Shown piece after piece: positions 41,898-52,000 of a stretch of DNA of 64,000 nucleotides. The first letter of the stretch is position 1. Every line of letters starts with the position of its first letter. Source of the stretch: Streptomyces sp. S465 (GTDB taxonomy: Bacteria > Actinomycetota > Actinomycetes > Streptomycetales > Streptomycetaceae); assembly GCF_026898115.1 (NCBI RefSeq), contig NZ_CP114036.1:868001-932000 (forward strand), written 5' to 3'. The notes under the pieces are model-generated. The model saw only the letters and a program-made list of their open reading frames with translations, was not told where the DNA came from and ran no database searches. The position numbers and the translations under genes were made by a program.

Positions 41898-43763
41898 ATG
41901 ACGTCATCCCCCACAGAGTCCTCGTCCCGCCCGGAGCCAACCTCCGCCACGGAGTCCTCTTCTCCGCGCCGGTCCGCGGTCGGCCGCCGGGCCGTCCTGG
42001 GCGCCGCGGCGGCCGCATCGGCTCCCGCCCTGCTCGGCCTGTCCACCCCGGCGTCCGCGGCCCCGGCGTCCGCCGCCCCGGCCGCCGCCACGTCGTCGCG
42101 CAGAAGCCCGCGGGCCCTGCCGGGCGGCGGCGACCTGGGCCCGAACGTCATCGTCTTCGACCCCTCCACGCCCGGTATCCAGGCCAAGCTCGACGAGGTG
42201 TTCAAGAAGCAGGAGTCGGCGCAGTTCGACACGGGACGCTACGCCCTGCTGTTCAAGCCCGGCACCTACAATGGCCTCAACGCCCAGATCGGCTTCTACA
42301 CCTCGATCGCCGGACTGGGGCTGTCCCCCGACGACACGACCATCAACGGCGATGTCACGGTCGACGCCGGGTGGTTCGACGGCAACGCCACGCAGAACTT
42401 CTGGCGTTCCGCGGAGAACCTCGCGGTCGTCCCCGTCAGCGGCACCAACCGCTGGGCGGTGGCGCAGGCCGCCCCCTTCCGGCGGATGCATGTGCGCGGC
42501 GGGCTCAACCTCGCCCCCGACGGCTACGGCTGGGCCAGCGGCGGTTACATCGCCGACAGCCGCATCGACGGCCAGGTCGGACCGTACTCCCAGCAGCAGT
42601 GGTACACCCGCGACAGCGTCGTCGGCGGCTGGCAGAACGCCGTGTGGAACATGGTGTTCTCCGGTGTCGAGGGCGCGCCCGCGCAGAGTTTCCCCGACCC
42701 GCCGTACACCACGCTCGACACCACCCCGGTCTCCCGGGAGAAGCCCTTCCTGTACCTCGACGGCGGCGACTACCGGGTCTTCCTGCCCGAGAAGCGGACC
42801 GGCGCCCGCGGTGTCACCTGGGGCAACGGCACGCCCAGGGGCACCTCGCTGCCCCTGTCGCAGTTTTATGTCGCCCAGCCCGACGTCACCGCGGCCACCC
42901 TCAACGAGGCGCTCGCCCAGGGCCTCCATCTGCTGCTCACACCAGGCATCTACCACCTCGATCAGCCGATCCAGGTGGACCGGGCGAACACCGTCGTCCT
43001 CGGGCTCGGCTACGCCACGCTCGTCCCGGACAACGGTGTCACCGCGCTGAAGGTCGCGGACGTCGACGGGGTGCGGCTGGCCGGTTTCCTCATCGACGCC
43101 GGGCCGGTCAACTCCGAGACCCTGCTGGAAGTCGGCCCGGAAGGGGCCTCGGCCGACCACTCGGCCAACCCCACCACCGTCCAGGACGTGTTCATCCGCA
43201 TCGGTGGCGCGGGCCCCGGCAAGGCCACCACCTGCATGGTGATCAACAGCCGGCACACCATCGTCGACCACACCTGGGTCTGGCGCGCCGACCACGGTGA
43301 CGGTGTCGGCTGGGAGACCAACCGCGCCGACTACGGAGTCCGGGTCAACGGCGACGACGTCCTCGCCACGGGCCTGTTCGTGGAGCACTTCAACAAGTAC
43401 GACGTGCAGTGGTACGGACAGCGGGGCCGGACCATCTTCTTCCAGAACGAGAAGGCGTACGACGCCCCGAACCAGGCGGCCATCCAGAACGGCTCCATCA
43501 AGGGCTACGCGGCCTACAAGGTGGCCGACTCGGTGACCGAGCACGAAGGATGGGGGCTCGGCAGCTACTGCTACTACAACGTCGACCCGAGCATCGTGCA
43601 GCACCACGGCTTCGCCGCGCCGAACGCGGCGGGGGTGAAGTTCCACAACCTGCTGGTGGTCTCGCTCGGCGGCAACGGCCAGTACGAATGCGTCATCAAT
43701 GACACCGGCTCTCCCACCTCGGGCACCTCCACCGTGCCGTCCACCGTGGTCTCCTATCCCTGA
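41898..43763 (+). CDS. Secreted GH55-like right-handed beta-helix protein
   Basis: 621-residue exported protein. The twin-arginine type signal is [18 protein letters not shown], with cleavage near ASA-AP around residue 55. The mature part is a two-lobe pectate-lyase-like beta-helix: [94 protein letters not shown] and [17 protein letters not shown]. It belongs to a Streptomyces family variously annotated as adenylyl cyclase or coagulation factor 5/8 protein; the fold argues instead for a GH55-like glucanase or related enzyme. CAGGAGAG precedes ATG 41898. A strong hairpin follows the stop. Confidence 0.8.
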   Translation: MTSSPTESSSRPEPTSATESSSPRRSAVGRRAVLGAAAAASAPALLGLSTPASAAPASAAPAAATSSRRSPRALPGGGDLGPNVIVFDPSTPGIQAKLDEVFKKQESAQFDTGRYALLFKPGTYNGLNAQIGFYTSIAGLGLSPDDTTINGDVTVDAGWFDGNATQNFWRSAENLAVVPVSGTNRWAVAQAAPFRRMHVRGGLNLAPDGYGWASGGYIADSRIDGQVGPYSQQQWYTRDSVVGGWQNAVWNMVFSGVEGAPAQSFPDPPYTTLDTTPVSREKPFLYLDGGDYRVFLPEKRTGARGVTWGNGTPRGTSLPLSQFYVAQPDVTAATLNEALAQGLHLLLTPGIYHLDQPIQVDRANTVVLGLGYATLVPDNGVTALKVADVDGVRLAGFLIDAGPVNSETLLEVGPEGASADHSANPTTVQDVFIRIGGAGPGKATTCMVINSRHTIVDHTWVWRADHGDGVGWETNRADYGVRVNGDDVLATGLFVEHFNKYDVQWYGQRGRTIFFQNEKAYDAPNQAAIQNGSIKGYAAYKVADSVTEHEGWGLGSYCYYNVDPSIVQHHGFAAPNAAGVKFHNLLVVSLGGNGQYECVINDTGSPTSGTSTVPSTVVSYP

Positions 43764-43774
43764 TCTACGATGCC

Positions 43775-43809
43775 TCGCGGGCCGGTGTCCACCGCGCACC
43801 GGCCCGCGA
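43775..43809 (+). terminator. 13-bp-stem terminator after the beta-helix gene
   Basis: TCGCGGGCCGGTG (43775-43787), 9-nt loop, CACCGGCCCGCGA (43797-43809): a perfect 13-bp stem just after the stop and before aroQ. No T-run, as usual in Streptomyces. Confidence 0.8.
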
Positions 43810-43840
43810 AGAGCCGATACCCAGGAAGGACCACCACGCC

Positions 43841-44317
43841 ATGGCCACCACATCCGTGCGCGACCGTTCCACGATCCTGGTCCTCAACGGACCCAATCTG
43901 AACCTCCTGGGCCGTCGGCAACCCGAGATCTACGGCACCGACACCCTGGCCGACGTCGAGAAGCTGGTCGCCGAGACGGCCGCCCCGCACGGTCTGACGA
44001 CCGACTGCCGGCAGAGCAACCACGAGGGCCAGCTGATCGACTGGATCCACGAGGCCCGTGAGCACCACGCGGCCGTCATCATCAACCCCGCGGGCTACTC
44101 CCACACCTCCGTCGCCCTGCGCGACGCCCTGGCGACCTGCGACGGTCTGCCGATCGTGGAGGTGCACATCTCCAACATCCACCAGCGGGAGACCTTCCGG
44201 CACCACTCCTATGTCTCCGCGCTGGCCGACGGGGTGATCGCCGGATGCGGTGTGCAGGGCTACGCCTTCGCCGTCGAGCGGGTGGCCGCCCTGCTCGCGG
44301 CCGCCAGGCAGGCGTAG
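43841..44317 (+). CDS. aroQ: 3-dehydroquinate dehydratase, type II
   Basis: 158-residue dodecamer-forming enzyme of the shikimate or quinate pathway, interconverting 3-dehydroquinate and 3-dehydroshikimate. Signature [20 protein letters not shown] with the catalytic Tyr in [25 protein letters not shown] for substrate binding, and [19 protein letters not shown] with the catalytic His. No other shikimate genes are adjacent, so it may be a catabolic (quinate-type) isozyme; this is only inference. AGGAAGG precedes ATG 43841. Confidence 0.95.
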   Translation: MATTSVRDRSTILVLNGPNLNLLGRRQPEIYGTDTLADVEKLVAETAAPHGLTTDCRQSNHEGQLIDWIHEAREHHAAVIINPAGYSHTSVALRDALATCDGLPIVEVHISNIHQRETFRHHSYVSALADGVIAGCGVQGYAFAVERVAALLAAARQA

Positions 44318-44327
44318 TCGCCGGGCC

Positions 44328-44355
44328 GTACCGGGCCGTGGTCGGGGCCCGGTAC
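44328..44355. terminator. Bidirectional terminator between aroQ and the DeoR gene
   Basis: GTACCGGGCC (44328-44337), 8-nt loop, GGCCCGGTAC (44346-44355): a perfect 10-bp stem centred between the two convergent stop codons. Confidence 0.75.
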
Positions 44356-44356
44356 G

Positions 44357-45142
44357 TCAGGCCCTGATCACGCGGACACCGGCCTCGGTGTACGGGGCGA
44401 CCAGCTCCTCACCGGCCCCGGTGTCCGTGACCAGAACGTCGATCTCCTCCAGCGCGCAGATCCGGGCGAACGCCCGGCGGCCCAGCTTGGAGCTGTCGGC
44501 CACGACCACCACCCGGGCGGCCCGCGCGGCCATGAGGTGGTTGATGCTGGCCTCGCCCTCATGGTGGGCGGTCGCGCCCTGGGCGGTGTCCAGCGCGTCC
44601 ACGCCGAGGATCGCCAGATCCAGCGAGACCTGGTCCAGCACCCCGTTGGCCAGCGGCCCCATCAGCTCGAAGGACTGCGGACGGGCGACCCCGCCGGTGA
44701 GCACGATCTTGACCTGGGGGCGCACCGCCAGCTCACTGGCGATGTTCAGGGCGTTGGTGACGACCGTGACGGCCGGGCCGCCACCGGGCGCGGACAGATC
44801 GCCGCGAGTGGAGAGGGCTCGGGCCACCTCGGTGGTGGTCGTCCCGCCGTTGAGGCCCACGATCGAACCGGGCTCGGCCATACGGGCCGCCGCGGCGGCG
44901 ATCCGCTGCTTCTCCGAGGCGCGCCGGGCGGTCTTGTAGCGCAGCGGAAGGTCGTACGAGAGGTTGTGCGCGACCGCACCGCCACGGGTACGGCTGAGCA
45001 TCTGCTGCTGGGCGAGTTCATCCAGGTCACGCCGGATGGTCGCGGCGGACACCGCCAGCTCGGCGGCCGCCTCCTCGACATCGATACTGCCGTCCCTGGC
45101 CAGCAGATCCAGCAGGGCGTTCCAGCGCTCGGGCCGTTTCAC
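44357..45142 (-). CDS. DeoR/GlpR family transcriptional regulator
   Basis: 261-residue sugar-metabolism repressor. The N-terminal HTH (about 5-58: RWNALLDLLARDGSIDVEEA, AVSAATIRRDLDELAQQQML, then SRTRGGAV) precedes the DeoRC effector domain with GSIVGLNGGTTTTEVARAL, VTVVTNALNIASEL, VKIVLTGGVARPQSFELMGP and VVVADSSKLGRRAF, the sugar-phosphate-binding motifs. GTG 45142 or 45151 could be the start. It is divergent from the SIS/aldolase genes and very likely controls them through the tandem repeat between them. Confidence 0.9.
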   Translation of the reverse strand: MKRPERWNALLDLLARDGSIDVEEAAAELAVSAATIRRDLDELAQQQMLSRTRGGAVAHNLSYDLPLRYKTARRASEKQRIAAAAARMAEPGSIVGLNGGTTTTEVARALSTRGDLSAPGGGPAVTVVTNALNIASELAVRPQVKIVLTGGVARPQSFELMGPLANGVLDQVSLDLAILGVDALDTAQGATAHHEGEASINHLMAARAARVVVVADSSKLGRRAFARICALEEIDVLVTDTGAGEELVAPYTEAGVRVIRA

Positions 45143-45212
45143 GCCGCTCACCCTACCCCCTCGCACCCCTCCGCTCTGGACTTCCGTGCGTGATCCTGCG
45201 CATTATCGGCTC

Positions 45213-45250
45213 GTACGAAGCAACTCCGCGCAACAACTCCGCGCAACTTC
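45213..45250. promoter_or_regulatory. Tandem 13-bp operator candidate for DeoR
   Basis: CAACTCCGCGCAA occurs twice without a gap (45221-45233, 45234-45246), flanked by GAAG and CTTC in inverted orientation. It lies in the divergent promoter between the DeoR gene and the SIS gene. Confidence 0.6.
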
Positions 45251-45295
45251 GGGCGGCGCCGCTGCCCGGGTCATCCGTGCGACGAGGGGAGTCCC

Positions 45296-46189
45296 ATGAG
45301 CCACACCGAGGCCGAGATCGCGAGCCAGCCCGATTGCTGGCGGCGCGCCATCGCCCTGGCCCGGGAGCCGGAGGGGCCCGTACGGGAGGCGCTGCCCCGG
45401 CCGGGTGAGCGGGTCGCCGTCGTCGGCTGCGGCACCTCGTGGTTCATCGCCCAGTCGTACGCGGCGCTGCGCGAGGCGGCGGGCCAGGGCGAGACGGACG
45501 CGTTCGCCGCGTCGGAGATGCCCTCCGGCCGCGCCTACGACCGGGTGCTGGCGCTGTCCCGGTCCGGCACCACGACCGAGGTGCTGAAGCTGCTGGGCGC
45601 GGTGCGCGGCCGGGTTCCCACCACCGTCGTCACGGCGGTCCCCGGCTCCCCGGTCGTGGGCGCCGCGGACGCCGCGGTCGTGATGGACTTCGCCGATGAG
45701 CGGTCGGTGGTGCAGACCCGCTGGGCCACCAGCGAACTCGCCCTGCTCCGCGCCCACCTGGGCGCGGAGCTGGAGCATCTCGTGGCGGACGGCGCGGCGG
45801 CGCTCGCCGAGCCACTCCCCCAGGCGCTCGTGGACGCCGGGCAGTTCACCTTCCTCGGCCGGGGCTGGACCTACGGGGTCGCCCAGGAGGCCGCGCTCAA
45901 GATGCGCGAGGCGGCGGGGGCGTGGACCGAGGCGTACCCGGCCAAGGAGTACCGGCACGGCCCGATCAGCGTGACCGGCCCGCGCAGCGTGGTGTGGTGG
46001 CTCGGCGAGGGGGCCTCCGATGTGGCGGACGAGGAGATCACCCGGACCGGTGGCCGGGTCGCCGGGCACGGCCGCGATCCGCTGGCCGAACTGGTGGTGG
46101 TGCAGCGGCTCGCGGTCGCGATCGCGGCGGCCCACGGGCTCGACCCCGACGAGCCGCGCCATCTCACCCGCTCGGTGATCCTCGGCTGA
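45296..46189 (+). CDS. SIS domain sugar isomerase/deaminase (AgaS/GlmS C-terminal type)
   Basis: 297-residue protein made of two SIS domains, like the isomerase half of GlmS. VAVVGCGTSWFIAQSYAALRE and LALSRSGTTTEVLKLLGAVR form the first sugar-phosphate site; FTFLGRGWTYGVAQEAALKM and AYPAKEYRHGPISV the second, with the Glu of EAALK/AKEYRHG conserved. It probably isomerises or deaminates an amino-sugar or keto-sugar phosphate, feeding the aldolase encoded next. It lacks the glutaminase domain. Divergent from its DeoR regulator; 60 bp to the next gene. Confidence 0.87.
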   Translation: MSHTEAEIASQPDCWRRAIALAREPEGPVREALPRPGERVAVVGCGTSWFIAQSYAALREAAGQGETDAFAASEMPSGRAYDRVLALSRSGTTTEVLKLLGAVRGRVPTTVVTAVPGSPVVGAADAAVVMDFADERSVVQTRWATSELALLRAHLGAELEHLVADGAAALAEPLPQALVDAGQFTFLGRGWTYGVAQEAALKMREAAGAWTEAYPAKEYRHGPISVTGPRSVVWWLGEGASDVADEEITRTGGRVAGHGRDPLAELVVVQRLAVAIAAAHGLDPDEPRHLTRSVILG

Positions 46190-46249
46190 GCCGGGAGGAG
46201 CGGGCGGAGTAGAGGGCCGAAGTCGGAAACGGGCGGAAGGAACCGGGAG

Positions 46250-47089
46250 ATGCCACTGGTGGCCACCGGAGAGATCGTCGGGACGGCCGTGCGGGCCGGA
46301 CTCGGCGCGGGTGCGTTCAATGTCATCCAGATCGAGCACGCCCAGGCGATCGTGGCCGGGGCGGAGGCGGCGGGCGCGCCGGTGATCCTCCAGATCAGCG
46401 AGAACGCGGTGCGGTATCACGGCGCCCTGGCCGCCATCGGGCGGGCGGCGGTGGAAGTGGCCCGCGCGGCCCGGGTGCCGGTGGCCGTGCACCTGGACCA
46501 TGCCACCGGGCCCGAGCTGGTGCGGGAGGCGGTGGGCCTGGGCTTCGGCTCGGTGATGTTCGACGCCTCGCGCCTGGATTACGACGGCAATGTGGCGGCG
46601 ACCGCCGAGGTGGTGGCCGACTGCCATGCCCACGGGGTGTGGGTGGAGGCCGAGTTGGGCGAGGTGGGCGGCAAGGACGGGGTCCACGCACCGGGCGCCA
46701 GGACCGATCCGGCCGAGGCCGCCGCCTATGTGGCGGCGACGGGCGTGGACGCGCTCGCGGTGGCGGTGGGCACCTCGCACGCCATGGTCGTCAAGGCGGC
46801 GGTGGTGGATCTGGCGCTGGTCGCGGCCCTGCGCGCGGCCGTGCCCGTACCGCTGGTGCTGCACGGCTCCTCCGGGGTGCCCGAGGCCGATCTGACCCGG
46901 GCGGTGGAGGCGGGGCTGACGAAGGTGAACATCGCCACCCATCTGAACGTGGCCTACACCCGGGCGATCCGCGACCATCTCGCCGGCCACCCCGATGTGG
47001 TCGACCCCCGCCGGTATGTCGCGGCGGCGCGTGACGCGGTGGCGCGGGAGGTGACCCGGCTGCTGAGGCTGGTGCGGGCCACGCGCTGA
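46250..47089 (+). CDS. Class II ketose-bisphosphate aldolase (KbaY/GatY-like)
   Basis: 279-residue zinc aldolase. GAGAFNVIQIEHAQAIVAGA, VHLDHATGPELVREAV with the catalytic Asp and zinc His, VEAELGEVGGKDG, LAVAVGTSHAM with a zinc His, and LHGSSGVPEADLTRAVEAGLTKVNIAT with the third His and phosphate loop. It cleaves a fructose- or tagatose-bisphosphate-like ketose. With the SIS protein it suggests an N-acetylgalactosamine or related amino-sugar route; a sugar-phosphate kinase and deacetylase are missing here. AAGGAA lies before ATG 46250. Confidence 0.88.
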   Translation: MPLVATGEIVGTAVRAGLGAGAFNVIQIEHAQAIVAGAEAAGAPVILQISENAVRYHGALAAIGRAAVEVARAARVPVAVHLDHATGPELVREAVGLGFGSVMFDASRLDYDGNVAATAEVVADCHAHGVWVEAELGEVGGKDGVHAPGARTDPAEAAAYVAATGVDALAVAVGTSHAMVVKAAVVDLALVAALRAAVPVPLVLHGSSGVPEADLTRAVEAGLTKVNIATHLNVAYTRAIRDHLAGHPDVVDPRRYVAAARDAVAREVTRLLRLVRATR

Positions 47090-47167
47090 GCGGCGCCGCC
47101 GGTGAGCCGATGACTTTCCCCGGGCCGGGCGGTCTCCACCGGTGAACACCACGCCAGGAGGTGGACG

Positions 47168-47590
47168 TTGGCCGCACCCGAGCCCGAGAACCCGCCCACG
47201 CCGTACCCGGCCGTGCTGGTCCTGGACCGGCCGGTCACCCGCGCCGAGGTGGAGCGGCTGTGCGAACGGCTGCACGCCCTGGTGCGCCACCGGCCCGGCG
47301 CGGGGCCGGTCACTGTGGACGTGGGCGGGGTGCGCCGGCCGGACCTGACGGTGGTCGAGGCCCTGGCCCGACTGCGGCTGACCGCCCATCGGCTGGGGTG
47401 CGGCATCCGGCTCCGCGGCGCAGGCGGCGAACTGCGGCGGCTGCTCGCCTGGACCGGGCTGGACGAGGCCCTGACGGCTCCCGCGGCGTCAGGCCACGCC
47501 CTGGGGCTCGAGCCGGGCGGGCAGACCGAACAGCGGGAAGAGGCGCTCGGTGTCCAGGAAGGAGTTGAGCCCGGTGATCCGGCCGCCTGA
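47168..47590 (+). CDS. STAS domain protein
   Basis: 140-residue protein: [40 protein letters not shown] and [20 protein letters not shown] give a STAS (anti-sigma-antagonist-like) fold over about 15-105. The conserved phosphorylatable Ser of classic antagonists is replaced by the PDLTVV region (Thr possible). TTG 47168 follows AGGAGG (47156-47161) at ideal spacing. The last 102 bp overlap the convergent sigma factor gene; the tail encoded there lies beyond the STAS fold. The neighbouring ECF gene may be coincidental, since ECF factors are not usually STAS-controlled. Confidence 0.72.
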   Translation: MAAPEPENPPTPYPAVLVLDRPVTRAEVERLCERLHALVRHRPGAGPVTVDVGGVRRPDLTVVEALARLRLTAHRLGCGIRLRGAGGELRRLLAWTGLDEALTAPAASGHALGLEPGGQTEQREEALGVQEGVEPGDPAA

Positions 47591-48490
47591 TATCTCCAGG
47601 ACCTGAAGCGCCCAGGGCTCATGGCGGCCACCGGCGCCGCCCGGACGGTACTGGCCGAAGGCGGGCATGCCGTTGGCCACGGTCGGGACCAGGCGCGAGC
47701 CTCGGCAGCCGATGCCATGGCCCACCAGCCACTGGCGGATGTGCTCGGGGCCGCGCAGCCACAGCTCGTACGGCGGCATGGAGAGGGTGGCGTCCTCGTG
47801 CAGCAGGGCGGTGAGGGAGTCCAGGTCATAGCGCTCGAAGGCGTCCACATAGCGGGCCAGCAGCGCGCGCTGCGCCTCGTCCAGCGGCTCGGCCGGGTCG
47901 GAGTCGCTGATCCCGCTCGCGGCGAGGGTGGCCCGCGCCCGCTGGAGCGCGCTGTTGACGGACGCCACGGTGGTGCCCAGCAGCTCGGCGACCTCGCTCG
48001 CCTTCCAGGCCAGCACCTCGCGCAGGATCAGCACCGCCCGCTGGCGGGGGGCCAGATGCTGGAGCGCGGCGATGAACGCGAGCCGCACCGCGTCCCGCTG
48101 GGCGGCCACCTCGGCGGGGTCTCCGCCGTCCGGCAGCACCTGGCCGTCGGGGACCGGCCCGATCCAGGTGGCCTCCGGCTGCTCGACGAGGGCGGCCGGG
48201 AAGGGGGTGGCCGCGGAGGTCAGATCCATGGGGCGGGCCCGCCGCTTACCGGCGCCCAGCATGTCCAGACAGACGTTGGTGGCGATGCGGTAGAGCCATG
48301 ATCGCAGCGCGGACCGGCCCTCGAAGCGGTCCAGGCCCCGCCAGGCGCGCACCATCGTCTCCTGCACCGCGTCCTCGGCCTCGAAGGCCGAGCCCAGCAT
48401 CCGATAGCAGTAACCGGTCAGCTGCGTGCGGTACGGCTCCAGCTGGAGCTCGACACCGGCCGCGCCGTCCACCGCCGCCACATCACCCAT
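47489..48490 (-). CDS. ECF sigma factor with C-terminal SnoaL-like domain
   Basis: 333-residue extracytoplasmic-function sigma factor. Region 2 (about 15-90): [40 protein letters not shown] and [13 protein letters not shown]. Region 4 (about 140-200): [20 protein letters not shown] and [21 protein letters not shown] SnoaL/NTF2-like domain follows (about 208-325: [54 protein letters not shown]). This is the TIGR02960-type group; the C-terminal domain modulates activity in such factors and replaces a separate anti-sigma. No regulatory partner is adjacent. Confidence 0.9.
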   Translation of the reverse strand: MGDVAAVDGAAGVELQLEPYRTQLTGYCYRMLGSAFEAEDAVQETMVRAWRGLDRFEGRSALRSWLYRIATNVCLDMLGAGKRRARPMDLTSAATPFPAALVEQPEATWIGPVPDGQVLPDGGDPAEVAAQRDAVRLAFIAALQHLAPRQRAVLILREVLAWKASEVAELLGTTVASVNSALQRARATLAASGISDSDPAEPLDEAQRALLARYVDAFERYDLDSLTALLHEDATLSMPPYELWLRGPEHIRQWLVGHGIGCRGSRLVPTVANGMPAFGQYRPGGAGGRHEPWALQVLEISGGRITGLNSFLDTERLFPLFGLPARLEPQGVA

Positions 48491-48617
48491 CGCCGCACCT
48501 CATCACTGCTCGGAACCGCCGCTCGGACTCCCGTGGGTGAGAAACGTAGCGGGCACCACTGACAACGGCGCGGAGCTGGGCGTTCGCGGACGCGTCCGAG
48601 CGCGCCGGACGGGTGCC

Positions 48618-48857
48618 TCAGGTCACCGGGCGGGCGCTGACCATGGCCGCGTGCACCTGGTGCCCGCCACTGGCGATCATCCGCACCTCGGCCCGGTCGC
48701 TGATCTCCGCCCGCACGATGCCGGTGTCGTCCGCGTACACCGGGTGACCGCCCGGACCGCTGCTGTCCGTGCGGTGCACCATGACGACGTCCGCGGCCTC
48801 CGGGTCCGGGGTGGTCGTATCCACGAAGACCAGCTCATACCTCTCTCGGCTCCGCAT
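48618..48857 (-). CDS. Small DUF6296-like protein (79 aa)
   Basis: Short hydrophilic protein: RSRERYELVFVDTTTPDPEA, VVMVHRTDSSGPGGHPVYAD, then GIVRAEISDRAEVRMIASGG. The VHRT..GPGGHPVYAD pattern is recalled from Streptomyces small proteins of DUF6296, with no known function. ATG 48857 follows GGAGGAGG, a strong ribosome site; the open frame above it is not supported. It lies just beyond the terminator of the PKS gene on the same strand, so it is probably independent of that gene. Confidence 0.65.
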   Translation of the reverse strand: MRSRERYELVFVDTTTPDPEAADVVMVHRTDSSGPGGHPVYADDTGIVRAEISDRAEVRMIASGGHQVHAAMVSARPVT

Positions 48858-48965
48858 CACGTCCTCCTCCGCACCGACCCGCCCCCGCCATCCCAAACCA
48901 TGACATTCCACACTATCGCTCGGCTCCGGGAGCGCAAGAGGTTCGAAGGACAGGCCGCAAGCGGG

Positions 48966-49011
48966 CGGCCCCGTACCGCGCGCCCGGTGATCGAGGCGCT
49001 GTACGGGGCCG
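48966..49011 (-). terminator. Terminator after the PKS gene
   Basis: CGGCCCCGTAC (48966-48976) pairs with GTACGGGGCCG (49001-49011), an 11-bp perfect stem with a 24-nt loop, 20 bp beyond the PKS stop codon on the minus strand. Confidence 0.65.
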
Positions 49012-49031
49012 GTCCGGCACTGGGGGAGGTG

Positions 49032-52000
49032 TCACCGCCCCGCTGGGTTGCCCAGCAGTCGGGAGAGGTCGTCGTCCACGGTGAGGTAACGCCCGGACAG
49101 GGAGTCCGCCTCGCCCGCGAGGAGGCGGATGAGCGTGGCGGCCGACCGCTCGGGGTCGGCGAACCGTCCCGCGTCCCGTTCGGACATCATCCACGAGGTG
49201 ACCTCGTCGCTCCACCGCTCGCCGGTGAACCCCAGGTCGAGCTGCTTCTGCGTGATGCCGAGATTCACCAGCCCCGGGTGGTAGCTGAACACGCTGGTTC
49301 CGGTGTCCGCCAGTTCGATGGCCAGGTTCTCCCCGAGCTTGATCACCGCCGCCTTCGACACCGAGTATCCGGAGACGTTGGGCCAGCGGTGCTTGCCCGC
49401 CGCACTGACGATGTTGACGATGCGTCCGCCGCCACCTTGGATCATGGTGGGCAGGACCGCGCGGCAGGCGGCGGCGGTGCCACGGAGGTTGACCTCCATC
49501 GCGTGCCACCACTCGTCGTCATCGGTCTCCCACAGCGGGCCCGCGGGACCGGTCACCCCCGCGTTGTTCACCAGCGCGTCGATCGCGCCGAACCTCTCGG
49601 TGGCCTGGGCGACGAGCCGGGGCAGCGCCGTGCGGTCGCTCAGGTCGAGAGGCAGGCTCAGGGCGTCGGTTCCCCGCTCCTCCAGTGCGGCGGTGAGTTC
49701 GCCGAGTCGGCCGGCGTCCCGTCCGGTGAGCACCACATTGGCCCCCGCCGCCCCGATGGCCTTGGCGTACAGCCGTCCCAGAGCGCCGGTGGCTCCGGTC
49801 AGCACGACCGTGCGGCCCTCGAGGGGGCGCGAGGCCGCCGGGGCCTCGGGGGCGCCCGCCTCCGCCACGAACGTCGCTCGCGGGAGCACTTCCGCCGGGC
49901 GCGGCCGCACGGGCTCCGCCACGGCCGGCCGAGGGGCCGGCTGCTCGGGTTCGCCCAGCTCGGTGTGCAGGTACCGCGCCAGCGCCTCGGGTGAGGGGTG
50001 GTCGAAGACGAGGGTGGCGGTGAGGGTTCGGCCGGCCAGCTTCTCGATCCGGTTCCGCAGCTCGAGCGCGGTCAGTGAGTCGAAGCCGATCTCGGAGAAG
50101 GCGCGGTCGGGCTCCACCTCGCTCGGATCGGCGTGTCCCAGTACGGCCGCCACCTCTTCCGCGATCACCTGCTGCAACAGCTGGACGCGCGCGTCCGCGT
50201 CCAGGCCGGCCAGCCGCTCGGGAAGTGACTTAGCACCGCCGGCACCGGCCACCGGGACGATCGCGTCCGAGGTGAACACGTTGTGCGGGTCCGCGTCCGC
50301 CGGGACCGTGTCCGCCGCGCGCCTTTGGTGTTCGCGCAGCAACGGCGTGAGGGCGGTCGGATCGCCGCAGGACAGCCGGCTGGTGTCCAGCCGCACGGGG
50401 AAGAGGACCGGGTTCTGGGCGGTCAGGGCCGCGTCGAAGGCCTTCAGCGCGTCCTCGGTGGCCAGCGGAAGGATTCCCAGCCGGGCCAGCCGACGCAGAT
50501 CCCCCTCGTCGAGGTGGCCGCTCAGTTCGCTGCGTTCGGCCCACAGGCCCCAGCCGAGGGACAGTGCCGCGTGGCCCGCCGCGCGCCGCCGTTGCACCAT
50601 GGCGTCGACACAGGCGTTGCTCGCCGCGTAGTTGGCCTGCCCGGCGTTGCCCCACCAGCCGGCCGCCGACGAGCAGACGACGAACCAGTCGAGCCCGAGA
50701 TCGCGGGTGAGGCCGTCGAGGTGGGACACGGCGTCCAGCTTGGCCGGCAGCACCGCCTCCAGTGCCTCGGGGGTGAGTCCGCGGAACATGCCGTCACGTG
50801 TCGCGCCGGCCGCGTGGATGACGCCCCGCAGCGGAAGGTCCGCCGGTATCCGGGAGAGCACCCCGGCCACCTGTTCCCGGTCAGTGACGTCGCAGGCTTC
50901 GACCGTGACCGAGGCGCCCAGCCCCCGCAGCTCCTCGGCCAGCCCCACCACCGCGGGGGACCGCTCGCCGCTTCGGCTGAGCAGGATCACGTGGCCCACG
51001 CCGTAGGCGGTGACCGCGTGCCGTGACAGGGCCGAGCCCACCACCCCGCCGGCGCCCGTGACCAGCAGGGAGCCGGACCCCCACCGAGTGCCGTCGGCCT
51101 GCGGGAGCGCGGCCCCCGCCGCCTGCCGGGCGTCGCTCACGGGCGCCGCGGTGATCAACCGGGGAGCGTACGCCTGGCCGTAGCGGACCGCCAGTTGCGG
51201 CTCCTCGCCCAGCGGCAGTGCCGTCAGGTGGTCAGCCGCCCGGGGGGCGTCGAGGTCGACCAGCGCGAACTGTCCGGGATGTTCGGTCTGCGCCGTGCGC
51301 AGCATGCCCCAGACGGCGGCCTGCGCGGGATCGACCGGCTCCGCCGGCTCTCCCGTGACCACCGCGCCGTGGGTGATCACCACCAGCCGGTCGTGCGTGT
51401 TCCGCTCGGCGGCCACCCATGCCTGGGCCTCCGCCATGACGGCACCGAGCGCCGCGCGGACCCGCACCGGGTCCGTGGTGTCCTCGCCGAGGCATTCCAG
51501 GGCGCGGACGTGCAGGCCCCTCGCCCTCATCCGGGCGACGGTCTCCGCGGCCCGCGGGTCCCCGGTGAGGACCAGGTGACTGCGGGTCGGAGCGGTCCCC
51601 GCCGTGGGCGCCGGCGGCACCGGCACCCACTCCACCTCGAAGAGACAGTCCGGTGACGTGGCCGCCGAAGTCCCCAGCGTCTCCAGTTCGAACGGACGGA
51701 GGGTGAGGTTGTCGGCCGTCGCCACCACGGTGCCGTCCGGGTCCCAGGCGGTGAAGGCCACGGCGTTCTCACCGGTCGGGGTCAGCCGGACCCGCAGCTG
51801 TGCGGCGCCGGGCCGGTGGATCTCCAGACCCGACCAGGAGAACGGCAGCCTCAGTCCGTCGCCGGGCAGCACGCCGGGCAGCACCAGCGCGTGGAGCGCG
51901 GCATCCAGCAGGGCGGGGTGCAGCAGATGCGTCGCCGCGTCCTGTGCCGTGGGCTCGGGCAGGACGACCTCGGCGTAGATCTCGCGCTCACCGCGCCGCA

